Positions 25,735-32,547 of a stretch of DNA of 64,000 bases are shown here, piece by piece. Made by a program: the position numbers and the translations under genes. This stretch comes from Lysinibacillus sphaericus. Lineage in GTDB: Bacteria > Bacillota > Bacilli > Bacillales_A > Planococcaceae. Location: contig NZ_CP015224.1 of assembly GCF_001629735.1 (NCBI RefSeq), positions 62,001 to 126,000 of the forward strand, read 5' to 3'. Position 1 is the stretch's first letter; each line of letters starts with the position of its first letter. The notes under the pieces were generated by a model. It did not search any database. It was not told the DNA's origin and saw nothing but the letters and a program-made list of their open reading frames with translations.

Positions 25735-26229
25735 ATGCTAATACGAGAAGCAACAAGAAATGATAGTGCTCAAATTATAGCTGTTATGAAAAATGCGGAA
25801 GCATCTAATTTGATGTTATTTGGTCCTGGCGAACGAAAAATGGCGCCTGAGCCGTTTGCAAATTATTTAGAAAAGCTAAATCATAGCCGTCATTCAGCCT
25901 TATTCGTAGCTGAAATAGATGATACGGTGGTCGCATATTTAATTGCACAAGGTAATGAAGCATCCAGAATTGCTCATCGTGCCTATCTTGTCATTGGCAT
26001 CCAGAGTAATTATAGAGGCAGAAAAATTGGAACAGCCTTATTTAATCATGTAGAAAAATGGGCAAAAGATAATAGTATTCATCGTCTCGAGTTAACGGTG
26101 ATGGAAAATAATGAAGCTGGAATTGCTTTATATAAGAAAATGGGCTTTGATATTGAGGGAATGAAACGGGATTCCTTGTATGTGGATGGACAATATATCA
26201 ATGAGTATTACATGTCAAAACTTGTATAA
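25735..26229 (+). CDS. GNAT family N-acetyltransferase
   Basis: 164 residues, complete GNAT fold. The acetyl-CoA-binding motif is VIGIQSNYRGRKIGTALFNHVEKWA (about 81-105), followed by RLELTVMENNEAGIALYKKMGFDIEGMKRDSLYVDGQYINEYYMSKL. The last part resembles acetyltransferases that act on small amines or peptide N-termini. It starts 127 bases after the S51 fusion gene and ends 15 bases before the S66 peptidase gene, so it probably shares that transcript. Substrate not known. Confidence 0.87.
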   Translation: MLIREATRNDSAQIIAVMKNAEASNLMLFGPGERKMAPEPFANYLEKLNHSRHSALFVAEIDDTVVAYLIAQGNEASRIAHRAYLVIGIQSNYRGRKIGTALFNHVEKWAKDNSIHRLELTVMENNEAGIALYKKMGFDIEGMKRDSLYVDGQYINEYYMSKLV

Positions 26230-26244
26230 GAAAAGGAGTAGGAG

Positions 26245-27216
26245 ATGACTACTATCGGTATTTTTTCACCGTCCTCTCCAGCGACGGTTTCTGCGTCAAA
26301 ACGTTTTGAGCGTGCGAAAGCATTTCTAGAAGAGAGAAATTTTCATATTGTAGATGGTTCTCTTACTGACAAATCCGATTATTATCGCTCGGGCTCACCT
26401 AAAAAACGAGCAGAAGAATTAAATGAATTACTTCGCAATCCAAGGGTGGATATTATTATGTCTACGATTGGAGGTACCAATTCCAATAGTATGCTACCTT
26501 ATATTGATTATGAGGCTTTCCAACGAAACCCCAAAATCATTATAGGCTACTCTGATGCAACAGCTATTCTACTGGCGCTTTATGCGAAGACAGGTATCTC
26601 AACATTTTATGGTCCAGCGTTCGTGCCTTCCTTTGGCGAGTTTGAGCCATTAGTCAACGATACATACAAATTTTTTGAGGCGTATTTCTTGCAACCCCAA
26701 GTGCTTCCTTATGAAATACAAAAGCCCCCTTACTGGTCAGATGAGCCAGTCAATTGGCTAGAGAAAACAGTGGAGAAAAAGTTAATCAAAAATGAATGGA
26801 TAACCGTCCGAGAGGGAGTTGTAGAAGGGAGGCTAATTGGGGGAAATGTTAATGCCATGTATGGTTTTATTGGTACGCCTTATTTCCCAGTAATTGCTGA
26901 AGGCGACATTTTATTAATAGAAGATTGTATGAAAAATGCGGCGATTGTGGAAAAGAATTTTGCGATGCTCAAATTGCACGGTATTTTGGACAAAATCAGT
27001 GGAATTATTTTGGGCAAGCATGAATGTTATGATGATCTAGGGACCGGACGCCAGCCTTCCGATATATTACTTGAACAATTGGACGGTATAATTATGCCTA
27101 TTTTGGCTGAAGTGGATATTTCTCATACACAGCCTATGCATCCGATAGCAATTGGTAAACGAGTGAGGCTAGATGCTACAGCTAGAAAGATTTATTGTAT
27201 CGAACAATGGTTATAG
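26245..27216 (+). CDS. S66 family serine peptidase, MccF-like
   Basis: 323 residues of peptidase family S66 (LD-carboxypeptidase/MccF). The Ser-Glu-His triad is visible: S103 in IIGYSDATA, E226 in LLIEDC and H294 in ISHTQPMHP, with spacings (123 and 68) close to those I recall for E. coli MccF. The segment PPYWSDEPVNWLE supplies the aromatic residues seen in the MccF branch rather than in cell-wall LdcA enzymes. MccF cleaves the amide of microcin C and related aminoacyl-nucleotides and gives immunity. No cell-wall recycling genes are nearby. Alternative: LD-carboxypeptidase acting on murein tetrapeptides. Confidence 0.83.
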   Translation: MTTIGIFSPSSPATVSASKRFERAKAFLEERNFHIVDGSLTDKSDYYRSGSPKKRAEELNELLRNPRVDIIMSTIGGTNSNSMLPYIDYEAFQRNPKIIIGYSDATAILLALYAKTGISTFYGPAFVPSFGEFEPLVNDTYKFFEAYFLQPQVLPYEIQKPPYWSDEPVNWLEKTVEKKLIKNEWITVREGVVEGRLIGGNVNAMYGFIGTPYFPVIAEGDILLIEDCMKNAAIVEKNFAMLKLHGILDKISGIILGKHECYDDLGTGRQPSDILLEQLDGIIMPILAEVDISHTQPMHPIAIGKRVRLDATARKIYCIEQWL

Positions 27217-27219
27217 TAC

Positions 27220-27248
27220 AAAGCCTTGCTAATTTGGCAAGGCTTTTA
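27220..27248. terminator. Terminator between convergent S66 and GNAT genes
   Basis: AAAGCCTTGC / GCAAGGCTTTT with a 7-base loop; T-rich on the plus side. Serves the S66 gene and possibly, in the other direction, the GNAT gene that ends at 27253. Confidence 0.85.
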
Positions 27249-27252
27249 TTTG

Positions 27253-27798
27253 TTATGGGTTCCTTGCATCATCATCAGTTATAGCGTACATTTTCACATT
27301 TTTATATTGACCCTTGACGAACATACTTTTGCGTAACAGCCCTTCAATTTGCATTCCAGATTTCTCCATTACCTTTTGAGAGCTTATGTTTTCTTCAAAG
27401 CATCTCGCTTGAATACGTACGAGCTTTAATTCCTGAAATCCAAAGTCAATCAGCTTTTTTGTGGCTTCCGTTGTCATTCCTTTATTCCAATAATCCTCCG
27501 AAAGAACAAAACCGATTTCCCCACATTTATGGGTGTTATCAACTGTAACAAAGTCAATTGTCCCAATTAGAGTCCCTGAATATTCAATTCCCCAAAGTAA
27601 ATGATTGCCTTGCTCGTACCCATTTAAAATGAACGTCAAAAAAGCTTTAGTATCCTCTATACTTGTATGGGCATGCCATGTTACATAACGGGCTACGCTT
27701 TCTCGAGAAGTATAATCGAACATAGCCTCGACATCCTGCTGTGTAACAGGTCTTAAAAGTAGTCTTTCTGTTTTCAAAATGGGTACATTATATTTCAT
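27253..27798 (-). CDS. RimJ/RimL-type GNAT N-acetyltransferase
   Basis: 181 residues. TERLLLRPVTQQDVEAMFDY is the standard N-terminus of the RimJ/RimL group, then GEIGFVLSEDYWNKGMTTEATKKLIDFGFQELKLVRIQARCFEENISSQKVMEKSGMQIEG with acetyl-CoA-binding and C-terminal motifs. AAAGGAGGGG lies 6-8 bases before ATG 27798. It is convergent with the S66 gene. Family members acetylate ribosomal protein N-termini, but some RimL enzymes also acetylate the aminoacyl-nucleotide warhead of microcin C, which is interesting next to an MccF-like peptidase. Confidence 0.87.
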   Translation of the reverse strand: MKYNVPILKTERLLLRPVTQQDVEAMFDYTSRESVARYVTWHAHTSIEDTKAFLTFILNGYEQGNHLLWGIEYSGTLIGTIDFVTVDNTHKCGEIGFVLSEDYWNKGMTTEATKKLIDFGFQELKLVRIQARCFEENISSQKVMEKSGMQIEGLLRKSMFVKGQYKNVKMYAITDDDARNP

Positions 27799-27828
27799 GT
27801 AATCCCCTCCTTTAACATTATTGTATAC

Positions 27829-27866
27829 AAAAAAGCTGACCTCAGAATGAATGGGGCCAACTTTTT
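27829..27866 (-). terminator. Probable terminator after the 67-residue protein gene
   Basis: Minus strand AAGTTGGCCCCA / TGAGGTCAGCTT with a short loop, followed by TTTTTTG; some mismatches and G-U pairs. Confidence 0.6.
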
Positions 27867-27934
27867 ATAAAGGGGAGATGGGTGAATACACATACACATC
27901 ATCTGTGGACACATCTTCTATGCGTAATCTCATT

Positions 27935-28138
27935 TTACGGATAGCGTTTATCGGTTGCAGAGGAGTCCTTTGTTTTCGTTTTATGCTGTTCATCTTTGAC
28001 TTTTTCATTTAGTTCTTCGACAGGTATAGGATCAACGGTTTTCATATCCTCATGTTTATCAAAAATACTTTCCTTCCCTGTATCCAACACATCAGGATTG
28101 TTTGTATAGCGCGTTTTTGATTGCTTTTTATTAGTCAT
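27935..28138 (-). CDS. Small hydrophilic protein, unknown function
   Basis: 67 residues, highly charged and low in hydrophobics (MTNKKQSKTRYTNNPDVLDT, then DKHEDMKTVDPIPVEELNEK, and a Lys/Asp/Thr-rich tail). It is probably disordered. GAGGTGAT lies 6-8 bases before ATG 28138. It resembles small acidic/basic proteins of spore-forming bacilli in composition, but I cannot assign a family. It is monocistronic between the GNAT gene and dctP, with a terminator downstream. Confidence 0.65.
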   Translation of the reverse strand: MTNKKQSKTRYTNNPDVLDTGKESIFDKHEDMKTVDPIPVEELNEKVKDEQHKTKTKDSSATDKRYP

Positions 28139-28212
28139 TTATAATCACCTCTTACTATACACTTTCACCATTTTACTAGAGTTTAAACATAATCGTTTTC
28201 CATAGTCTACCC

Positions 28213-28268
28213 TTGAAAAAAAACATAAGAAGGGCAGTGAAACAGCCGTGGCTGTCATCACTACCCTT
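28213..28268 (-). terminator. Intrinsic terminator of dctP
   Basis: Minus strand AAGGGTAGTGA / TCACTGCCCTT enclosing an inner GACAGCC/GGCTGTT hairpin, followed by CTTATGTTTTTTTT. Confidence 0.82.
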
Positions 28269-28272
28269 TTTC

Positions 28273-29535
28273 TTAGGATACTATAGTGGCCTTTCCTTGA
28301 AGGGCACGTTCTTCCATCGTGACATCAAATTCTTTTTCGGATTTCGATACTACCACACAAGCAACGCCATTACCAATTAAATTTGTAACAGCACGAGCCT
28401 CTGACATAAAACGATCGACACCAATTAAAAGTGCTATTCCTTCCACTGGTATCATTGGGAAAGCAGCTAAAGTCGCTGCTAATGTAATAAATCCTGATCC
28501 GGTTACACCCGCTGCACCTTTAGAAGTAATCATTAAAATTCCGAGTAATGTAATGATTTGAATCCAAGTTAGGTCCATCCCGTATGCTTGTGCAATAAAC
28601 AGGGCTGCCATTGATAGATAAATAGAAGTCCCATCTAGATTGAATGAATACCCAGTAGGAACGACTAAACCTACAACCTGCTTTGAGCAGCCATAATTCT
28701 CTAGCTTTCGCATCATAGATGGTAGAGCTGATTCAGAGGAGGATGTCCCAATTACTAAGAAAATTTCATCTTTGATGTAAGCAATAAATTTAAAAATATT
28801 GAATCCAAAAAACTTTGCAATGCCACCTAAAATAAAGACAACAAATAAAAACATTGTAATATATACGGCAGCCATTAATAGACCTAGATTACCTAAGGAT
28901 TTTAATCCAAAGTTCCCAATTGTATAGGCCATTGCACCAAAAGCTCCAATTGGTGATATTTTCATCACCATACTGACAATCTTGAAGAAGATTTCTGCTA
29001 CTTGCTCAAAGAATGTGATGACTGGTTTTGCAGGTGCTCCGATTGAGGCAGCTGCTAAGCCAAATAAAATAGCAGAGAATAGGACTGGTAATAGTTGACC
29101 AGTTGCCAATGCACCCACTACATTTTCAGGAATAATACTAGAAATAAATGCACCCAAGCCTTGCTCAGATTCAGCCGCAGCAGTTGTATATTTCGAAATA
29201 TCAGCATCAGACGCACCTGATGTATCTAATCCAGTACCAGGACTTACAATTAAAGCAACAGCAATTCCGATTGCTAAGGCAATTGTGGAAACTATCTCGA
29301 AGTAAAGTAATGCCTTACCTCCGATTTTCCCAACCTTTTTCATATCCCCCATACTGCCAATTCCAATAACAACTGTTAGGAAGATAATTGGGGCAATTAA
29401 CATTTTAATTAATTTAATGAATAGATCTGCTAAGATTTTTAAACTAGCACCGAACTCGGGGAAAATGGCACCAACAATAATCCCAAGGATGATAGCCACA
29501 ATAACCTGAACAGTTAAATTTTTCAGTATCCTCAT
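28273..29535 (-). CDS. dctP: C4-dicarboxylate:cation symporter DctP (DAACS family)
   Basis: 420 residues of the dicarboxylate/amino acid:cation symporter family. Family motifs: SSSESALPSMMRKLENYG (reentrant loop 1), PTGYSFNLDGTSIYLSMAALFIAQ (helix 7), GAAGVTGSGFITLAATLAAFP (reentrant loop 2) and DRFMSEARAVTNLIGNGVACVVVSK (helix 8). About eight helices. The divergent two-component system next to it matches B. subtilis dctSR, which controls dctP for succinate, fumarate and malate uptake. On that basis I call it DctP rather than the glutamate carrier GltP, which is the alternative. The SD sequence AGAGGTAG overlaps one arm of an inverted repeat in the leader. Confidence 0.88.
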   Translation of the reverse strand: MRILKNLTVQVIVAIILGIIVGAIFPEFGASLKILADLFIKLIKMLIAPIIFLTVVIGIGSMGDMKKVGKIGGKALLYFEIVSTIALAIGIAVALIVSPGTGLDTSGASDADISKYTTAAAESEQGLGAFISSIIPENVVGALATGQLLPVLFSAILFGLAAASIGAPAKPVITFFEQVAEIFFKIVSMVMKISPIGAFGAMAYTIGNFGLKSLGNLGLLMAAVYITMFLFVVFILGGIAKFFGFNIFKFIAYIKDEIFLVIGTSSSESALPSMMRKLENYGCSKQVVGLVVPTGYSFNLDGTSIYLSMAALFIAQAYGMDLTWIQIITLLGILMITSKGAAGVTGSGFITLAATLAAFPMIPVEGIALLIGVDRFMSEARAVTNLIGNGVACVVVSKSEKEFDVTMEERALQGKATIVS

Positions 29536-29548
29536 TTTTTGCTACCTC

Positions 29549-29627
29549 TTTTCTAAATTTTCTCTTTGATATCGCTTTCACTAGAATCATCATAGCGAAT
29601 ACTTCTTAAAAAAAGAGATTTAGAAAA
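29549..29627. repeat. Inverted repeat in the dctP leader
   Basis: TTTTCTAAATTTTCTCTTT (29549-29567) and AAAGAGATTTAGAAAA (29612-29627) are complementary apart from a 2-base bulge. In dctP mRNA this would form a long stem whose 3' arm touches the ribosome binding site. Confidence 0.55.
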
Positions 29628-29640
29628 TAAGAAACATAAC

Positions 29641-29868
29641 GTTCATTAAGTACATTTTCTTACATTCACATATAAATATAGTAATATCAATAACTATCTC
29701 TGTTATGGTACGCTAAAGTTAATCTATTATTGTTATAATACAAAAACATAAAATAAAAAAAGAGTTCATTGTAAATGGTCGAATTATAATATTGTTCATT
29801 AAATTCAATATTTTCTGCTATTTATATAGACTAAAGGTGTTGTCAAAAGAATTTTTTGCAGATAATCT
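29641..29868. promoter_or_regulatory. dctP/dctS divergent control region
   Basis: AT-rich region between the divergent genes. GTTCATT occurs three times in the same orientation (29641, 29764, 29794), the last two 30 bp (about three helical turns) apart. These are candidate binding sites for the response regulator. A possible dctS promoter is TTGTCA (29840-29845), 17 bp, TAATCT (29863-29868). None is certain. Confidence 0.35.
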
Positions 29869-29937
29869 TAAAACCATATCGTAAATATGTGTGCCACTAC
29901 TAATGAGAATGCGAATTTGAAAGGAAGGATTTATTGA

Positions 29938-31539
29938 ATGATGAAAATGCCTGTAAACGGCAAAATACTGTTAATGACATTTTTAATCATTGCACTCTCC
30001 TTTTTACTAGGTGGTATTTTTGTACTCGGTAACTTATTATCTGAACAGGAAAAAGATTACGGTCAGCGAGCAATGCTTGTAGCACGAACTGTATCGAATG
30101 TACCAGAGTTAAGTGTGCATTTGAACAATGACAATATAAAAGAATCCGCCAAAAATATTAATAAAATTGTAGATGGCATTAGAGTGATTAATAAGGCAGA
30201 GTATATTGTTGTGATGAATATGGATCGTATTAAACTATCTCATCCAGTAAGTAAGGAATTAGGACAGCGCAGTGAGTCGCAGGATTTAAATGCGGCATTT
30301 AGTGAGCATTATTATGTTTCGAAGGCACGTGGAGAATCAGGTGTCATGATACGGGCTTTTGTCCCCATTATTAATGACAAAAGGGAGCAAGTGGGCATTG
30401 TAGTAGTTGGCTATTCATTACCAACACTGCTAGAAATGCTACAAAGCTATGAGCGAGAAATTATGATAACTATTGTTATCTCACTGATTTTCAGTATTTT
30501 TGGTGCATATACACTTGGACGGCATATAAAAAAACAAATGTTTGGGCTAGAACCTCATGAAATTGCCAAAATGTATGTGGAAAGAACAGAAACCTTTAAT
30601 GCTATGCATGAGGGAATAATAGCCGTTGATAAGGAGATGAATATAACGATTTTTAATGAGAAAGCAGCTGATATTTTAGGTGTTACTCGGAAAATAGAGG
30701 ACTGTATTGGACAAAAGATTTATGATGTTTTGCCGGATACTCGCCTGCCTGAAATTGTTGAAACAGCAACTCCTGTTTATGATCAAGAGCTTTACATTAA
30801 TCATCATAGTATCTTAAGTAATCGTGTCCCCATTATTGTGAATGGCGAGCTAGTTGGGGCAGTTGCTATGTTTAAAGATTTAACAGCTGTGAAGAAGCTT
30901 GCAGAGGAAGTGACAGGTGTAAAGGCCTTTGTTCAAGCATTACGTGTGCAAACCCATGAGCATAAAAATAAAATTCATACGATTGCAGGACTATTACAAC
31001 TGGGACACACAAAGCAAGCACTTGAATATGTTACAGTCACCACTGAAAATGAAGCATCATTGACGAAGTTCTTAAACGAACGCTTTCATAATGAAAATAT
31101 TTCAGGTTTGTTATTAAGTAAAGTAAGTTATGGAAAAGAACTGGGTATCGAGGTTGAGATTGATCAGAAAAGTCATTTTAAACGCTTTCCTCCTCTATTA
31201 GATCATCATGATTTTGTTGTGTTACTCGGCAATTTAATTGAAAATGCTTTTGAGGCTTTGAATGTCCTTTCTAAAGAAGATAAATATGTAGCCATCTCTG
31301 TAGACGAGCATGATGGAGTCTTAGCGATAGCAGTTTCTGATAATGGGATTGGCATGTCCAAAGAGGTACAGGATCGTATGTTTGAAAATGGATTTTCTTC
31401 AAAGGCTGCTGAAAATCGGGGCATTGGCTTGCATCTAGTCTATGAAATTATAAGAAAAGGCAACGGAGATATAGAAGTAGTGAGTGAATTTATGAAAGGA
31501 ACAAGTTTCTTAATTTTATTTGAGTTAGGAGAAGTATAG
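29938..31539 (+). CDS. dctS: Sensor histidine kinase DctS (CitA/DcuS type)
   Basis: 533 residues. Helix 1 at about 8-30, an extracytoplasmic sensor (Cache/PDC-like) to about 172, helix 2 at about 173-193, a cytoplasmic PAS domain at about 215-320 (NAMHEGIIAVDKEMNITIFNEKAADIL), then the kinase core. The phospho-acceptor is H340 in QTHEHKNKIHTIAGLLQLG. The ATPase domain has the N-box LIENAFEAL, DNGIGM and GIGLHLVYEI. This is the arrangement of C4-dicarboxylate and citrate sensors. GGAAGG lies before ATG 29938. The stop is adjacent to the dctR start. Divergent dctP is the likely target. Confidence 0.9.
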   Translation: MMKMPVNGKILLMTFLIIALSFLLGGIFVLGNLLSEQEKDYGQRAMLVARTVSNVPELSVHLNNDNIKESAKNINKIVDGIRVINKAEYIVVMNMDRIKLSHPVSKELGQRSESQDLNAAFSEHYYVSKARGESGVMIRAFVPIINDKREQVGIVVVGYSLPTLLEMLQSYEREIMITIVISLIFSIFGAYTLGRHIKKQMFGLEPHEIAKMYVERTETFNAMHEGIIAVDKEMNITIFNEKAADILGVTRKIEDCIGQKIYDVLPDTRLPEIVETATPVYDQELYINHHSILSNRVPIIVNGELVGAVAMFKDLTAVKKLAEEVTGVKAFVQALRVQTHEHKNKIHTIAGLLQLGHTKQALEYVTVTTENEASLTKFLNERFHNENISGLLLSKVSYGKELGIEVEIDQKSHFKRFPPLLDHHDFVVLLGNLIENAFEALNVLSKEDKYVAISVDEHDGVLAIAVSDNGIGMSKEVQDRMFENGFSSKAAENRGIGLHLVYEIIRKGNGDIEVVSEFMKGTSFLILFELGEV

Positions 31540-32247
31540 ATGGATGTAATAAATGTCTTATTAATTGAAGATGATCCAATGGTACGAGAAGTGAACAGGC
31601 AATTTATTGAGCAAATCAAAGGTTTTTCTTTAGTCGGCTATGCTAGTAATGGTATTGAGGGAATTCAAAAAATTAAACAATTAACCCCAGAGCTTGTCTT
31701 TATAGACATTTTTATGCCAGAGCAAGATGGCATTATTACGTTAGGGAAAATTCGAGAGGAGCATCTTCCGGTCGATGTTATCGCTGTAACTGCTGCGAAT
31801 GATATGCCCACTGTGCAGCGTATTTTACACTTAGGTGTATATGATTATATTATGAAGCCTTTTACATTTGAGCGGATTGAGCAAACATTAAAAAATTATC
31901 GAAGCTACAGAAAAAAAATAAGCGGTATGCAGGATTTAACCCAGCATGATGTGGATCATTTAATGCAGCAACGTCTCCCTGAGCAAGTTGTTATTACAAC
32001 AGCAGGAACGGAGGCAATTACTATAGAGGAGCTACCAAAGGGGTTTAATCGAGCTACGTTAGATAAAGTGTTTGCCTATATTCAAACAAGTGGTGGGGCA
32101 GTATCTGCCGAGGAGGTTTCTACTTATATAGGTACAGCACGTGTTACAGCTAGACGTTATCTTGACTTCTTAGAAAAGCAAAGTCTATTAAAAGTAGATA
32201 TACAATATGGAAGTGTAGGACGTCCTATTCATCGTTACTATATCTAA
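31540..32247 (+). CDS. dctR: Response regulator DctR (CitB family)
   Basis: 235 residues. The receiver domain (1-120) has the acidic pair E-D-D at 9-11, phospho-acceptor D56 in FIDIFMPEQDG, and the conserved TAA..K pair (VTAAND, YIMKPF). The C-terminal part (about 165-235) is the CitB/DcuR-type HTH: VSTYIGTARVTARRYLDFLEKQSLL and then GSVGRPIHRYY. It starts directly after the dctS stop. It should activate dctP when C4-dicarboxylates are sensed. A second, related regulator lies at the right end of the window. Confidence 0.9.
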   Translation: MDVINVLLIEDDPMVREVNRQFIEQIKGFSLVGYASNGIEGIQKIKQLTPELVFIDIFMPEQDGIITLGKIREEHLPVDVIAVTAANDMPTVQRILHLGVYDYIMKPFTFERIEQTLKNYRSYRKKISGMQDLTQHDVDHLMQQRLPEQVVITTAGTEAITIEELPKGFNRATLDKVFAYIQTSGGAVSAEEVSTYIGTARVTARRYLDFLEKQSLLKVDIQYGSVGRPIHRYYI

Positions 32248-32326
32248 TCATTAGTTATGTTAGATTTATCGGTTGTATGGTCATTCACTTTACTGTATGC
32301 GACTCTAAAAAATTAGAGCCAATAAT

Positions 32327-32374
32327 GGTCATTTTTATGTCTCTAATTATAGAGGGATGAAAATGGCCCTTTTG
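32327..32374 (+). terminator. Intrinsic terminator of dctSR
   Basis: Long stem GGTCATTTTTATGTCTCT / AGAGGGATGAAAATGGCC (a few G-U pairs and one mismatch) with a short AT loop, followed by CTTTT. Confidence 0.75.
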
Positions 32375-32443
32375 ATGTTGGTTAGTTAGGAGTATAAAAT
32401 TGTTCTATATAGTTTATTTATTAATGAATAGTAGTACCTTACT

Positions 32444-32477
32444 TTGACAATACATATAGCAAAGAATACGTTACAAT
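32444..32477 (+). promoter_or_regulatory. mprF promoter element, copy of the ktrC element
   Basis: 34 bases from TTGACA to TACAAT, 31 of 34 identical to 23155-23188 upstream of ktrC. TTGACA with 17-bp spacing gives TACGTT as -10. It lies 71 bases before mprF. Confidence 0.7.
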
Positions 32478-32491
32478 ATGGAAATAGTCTG

Positions 32492-32508
32492 TTACCTTAA
32501 ATAGGTAA
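32492..32508. promoter_or_regulatory. Small palindrome in the mprF leader
   Basis: TTACCT-N5-AGGTAA, perfect 6-bp arms, 15 bases downstream of the promoter element. It could be a repressor site or a small RNA hairpin. Confidence 0.4.
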
Positions 32509-32547
32509 TAGAAAGTTTAGTTAGATTATGGGAAGTAGGTTTGGCAT

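Noticed and set aside
24505-27798. Whole microcin C-like biosynthetic cluster
   Set aside because: No MccB-like adenylating enzyme, no precursor heptapeptide gene and no dedicated exporter were seen. Only resistance-type families are present.
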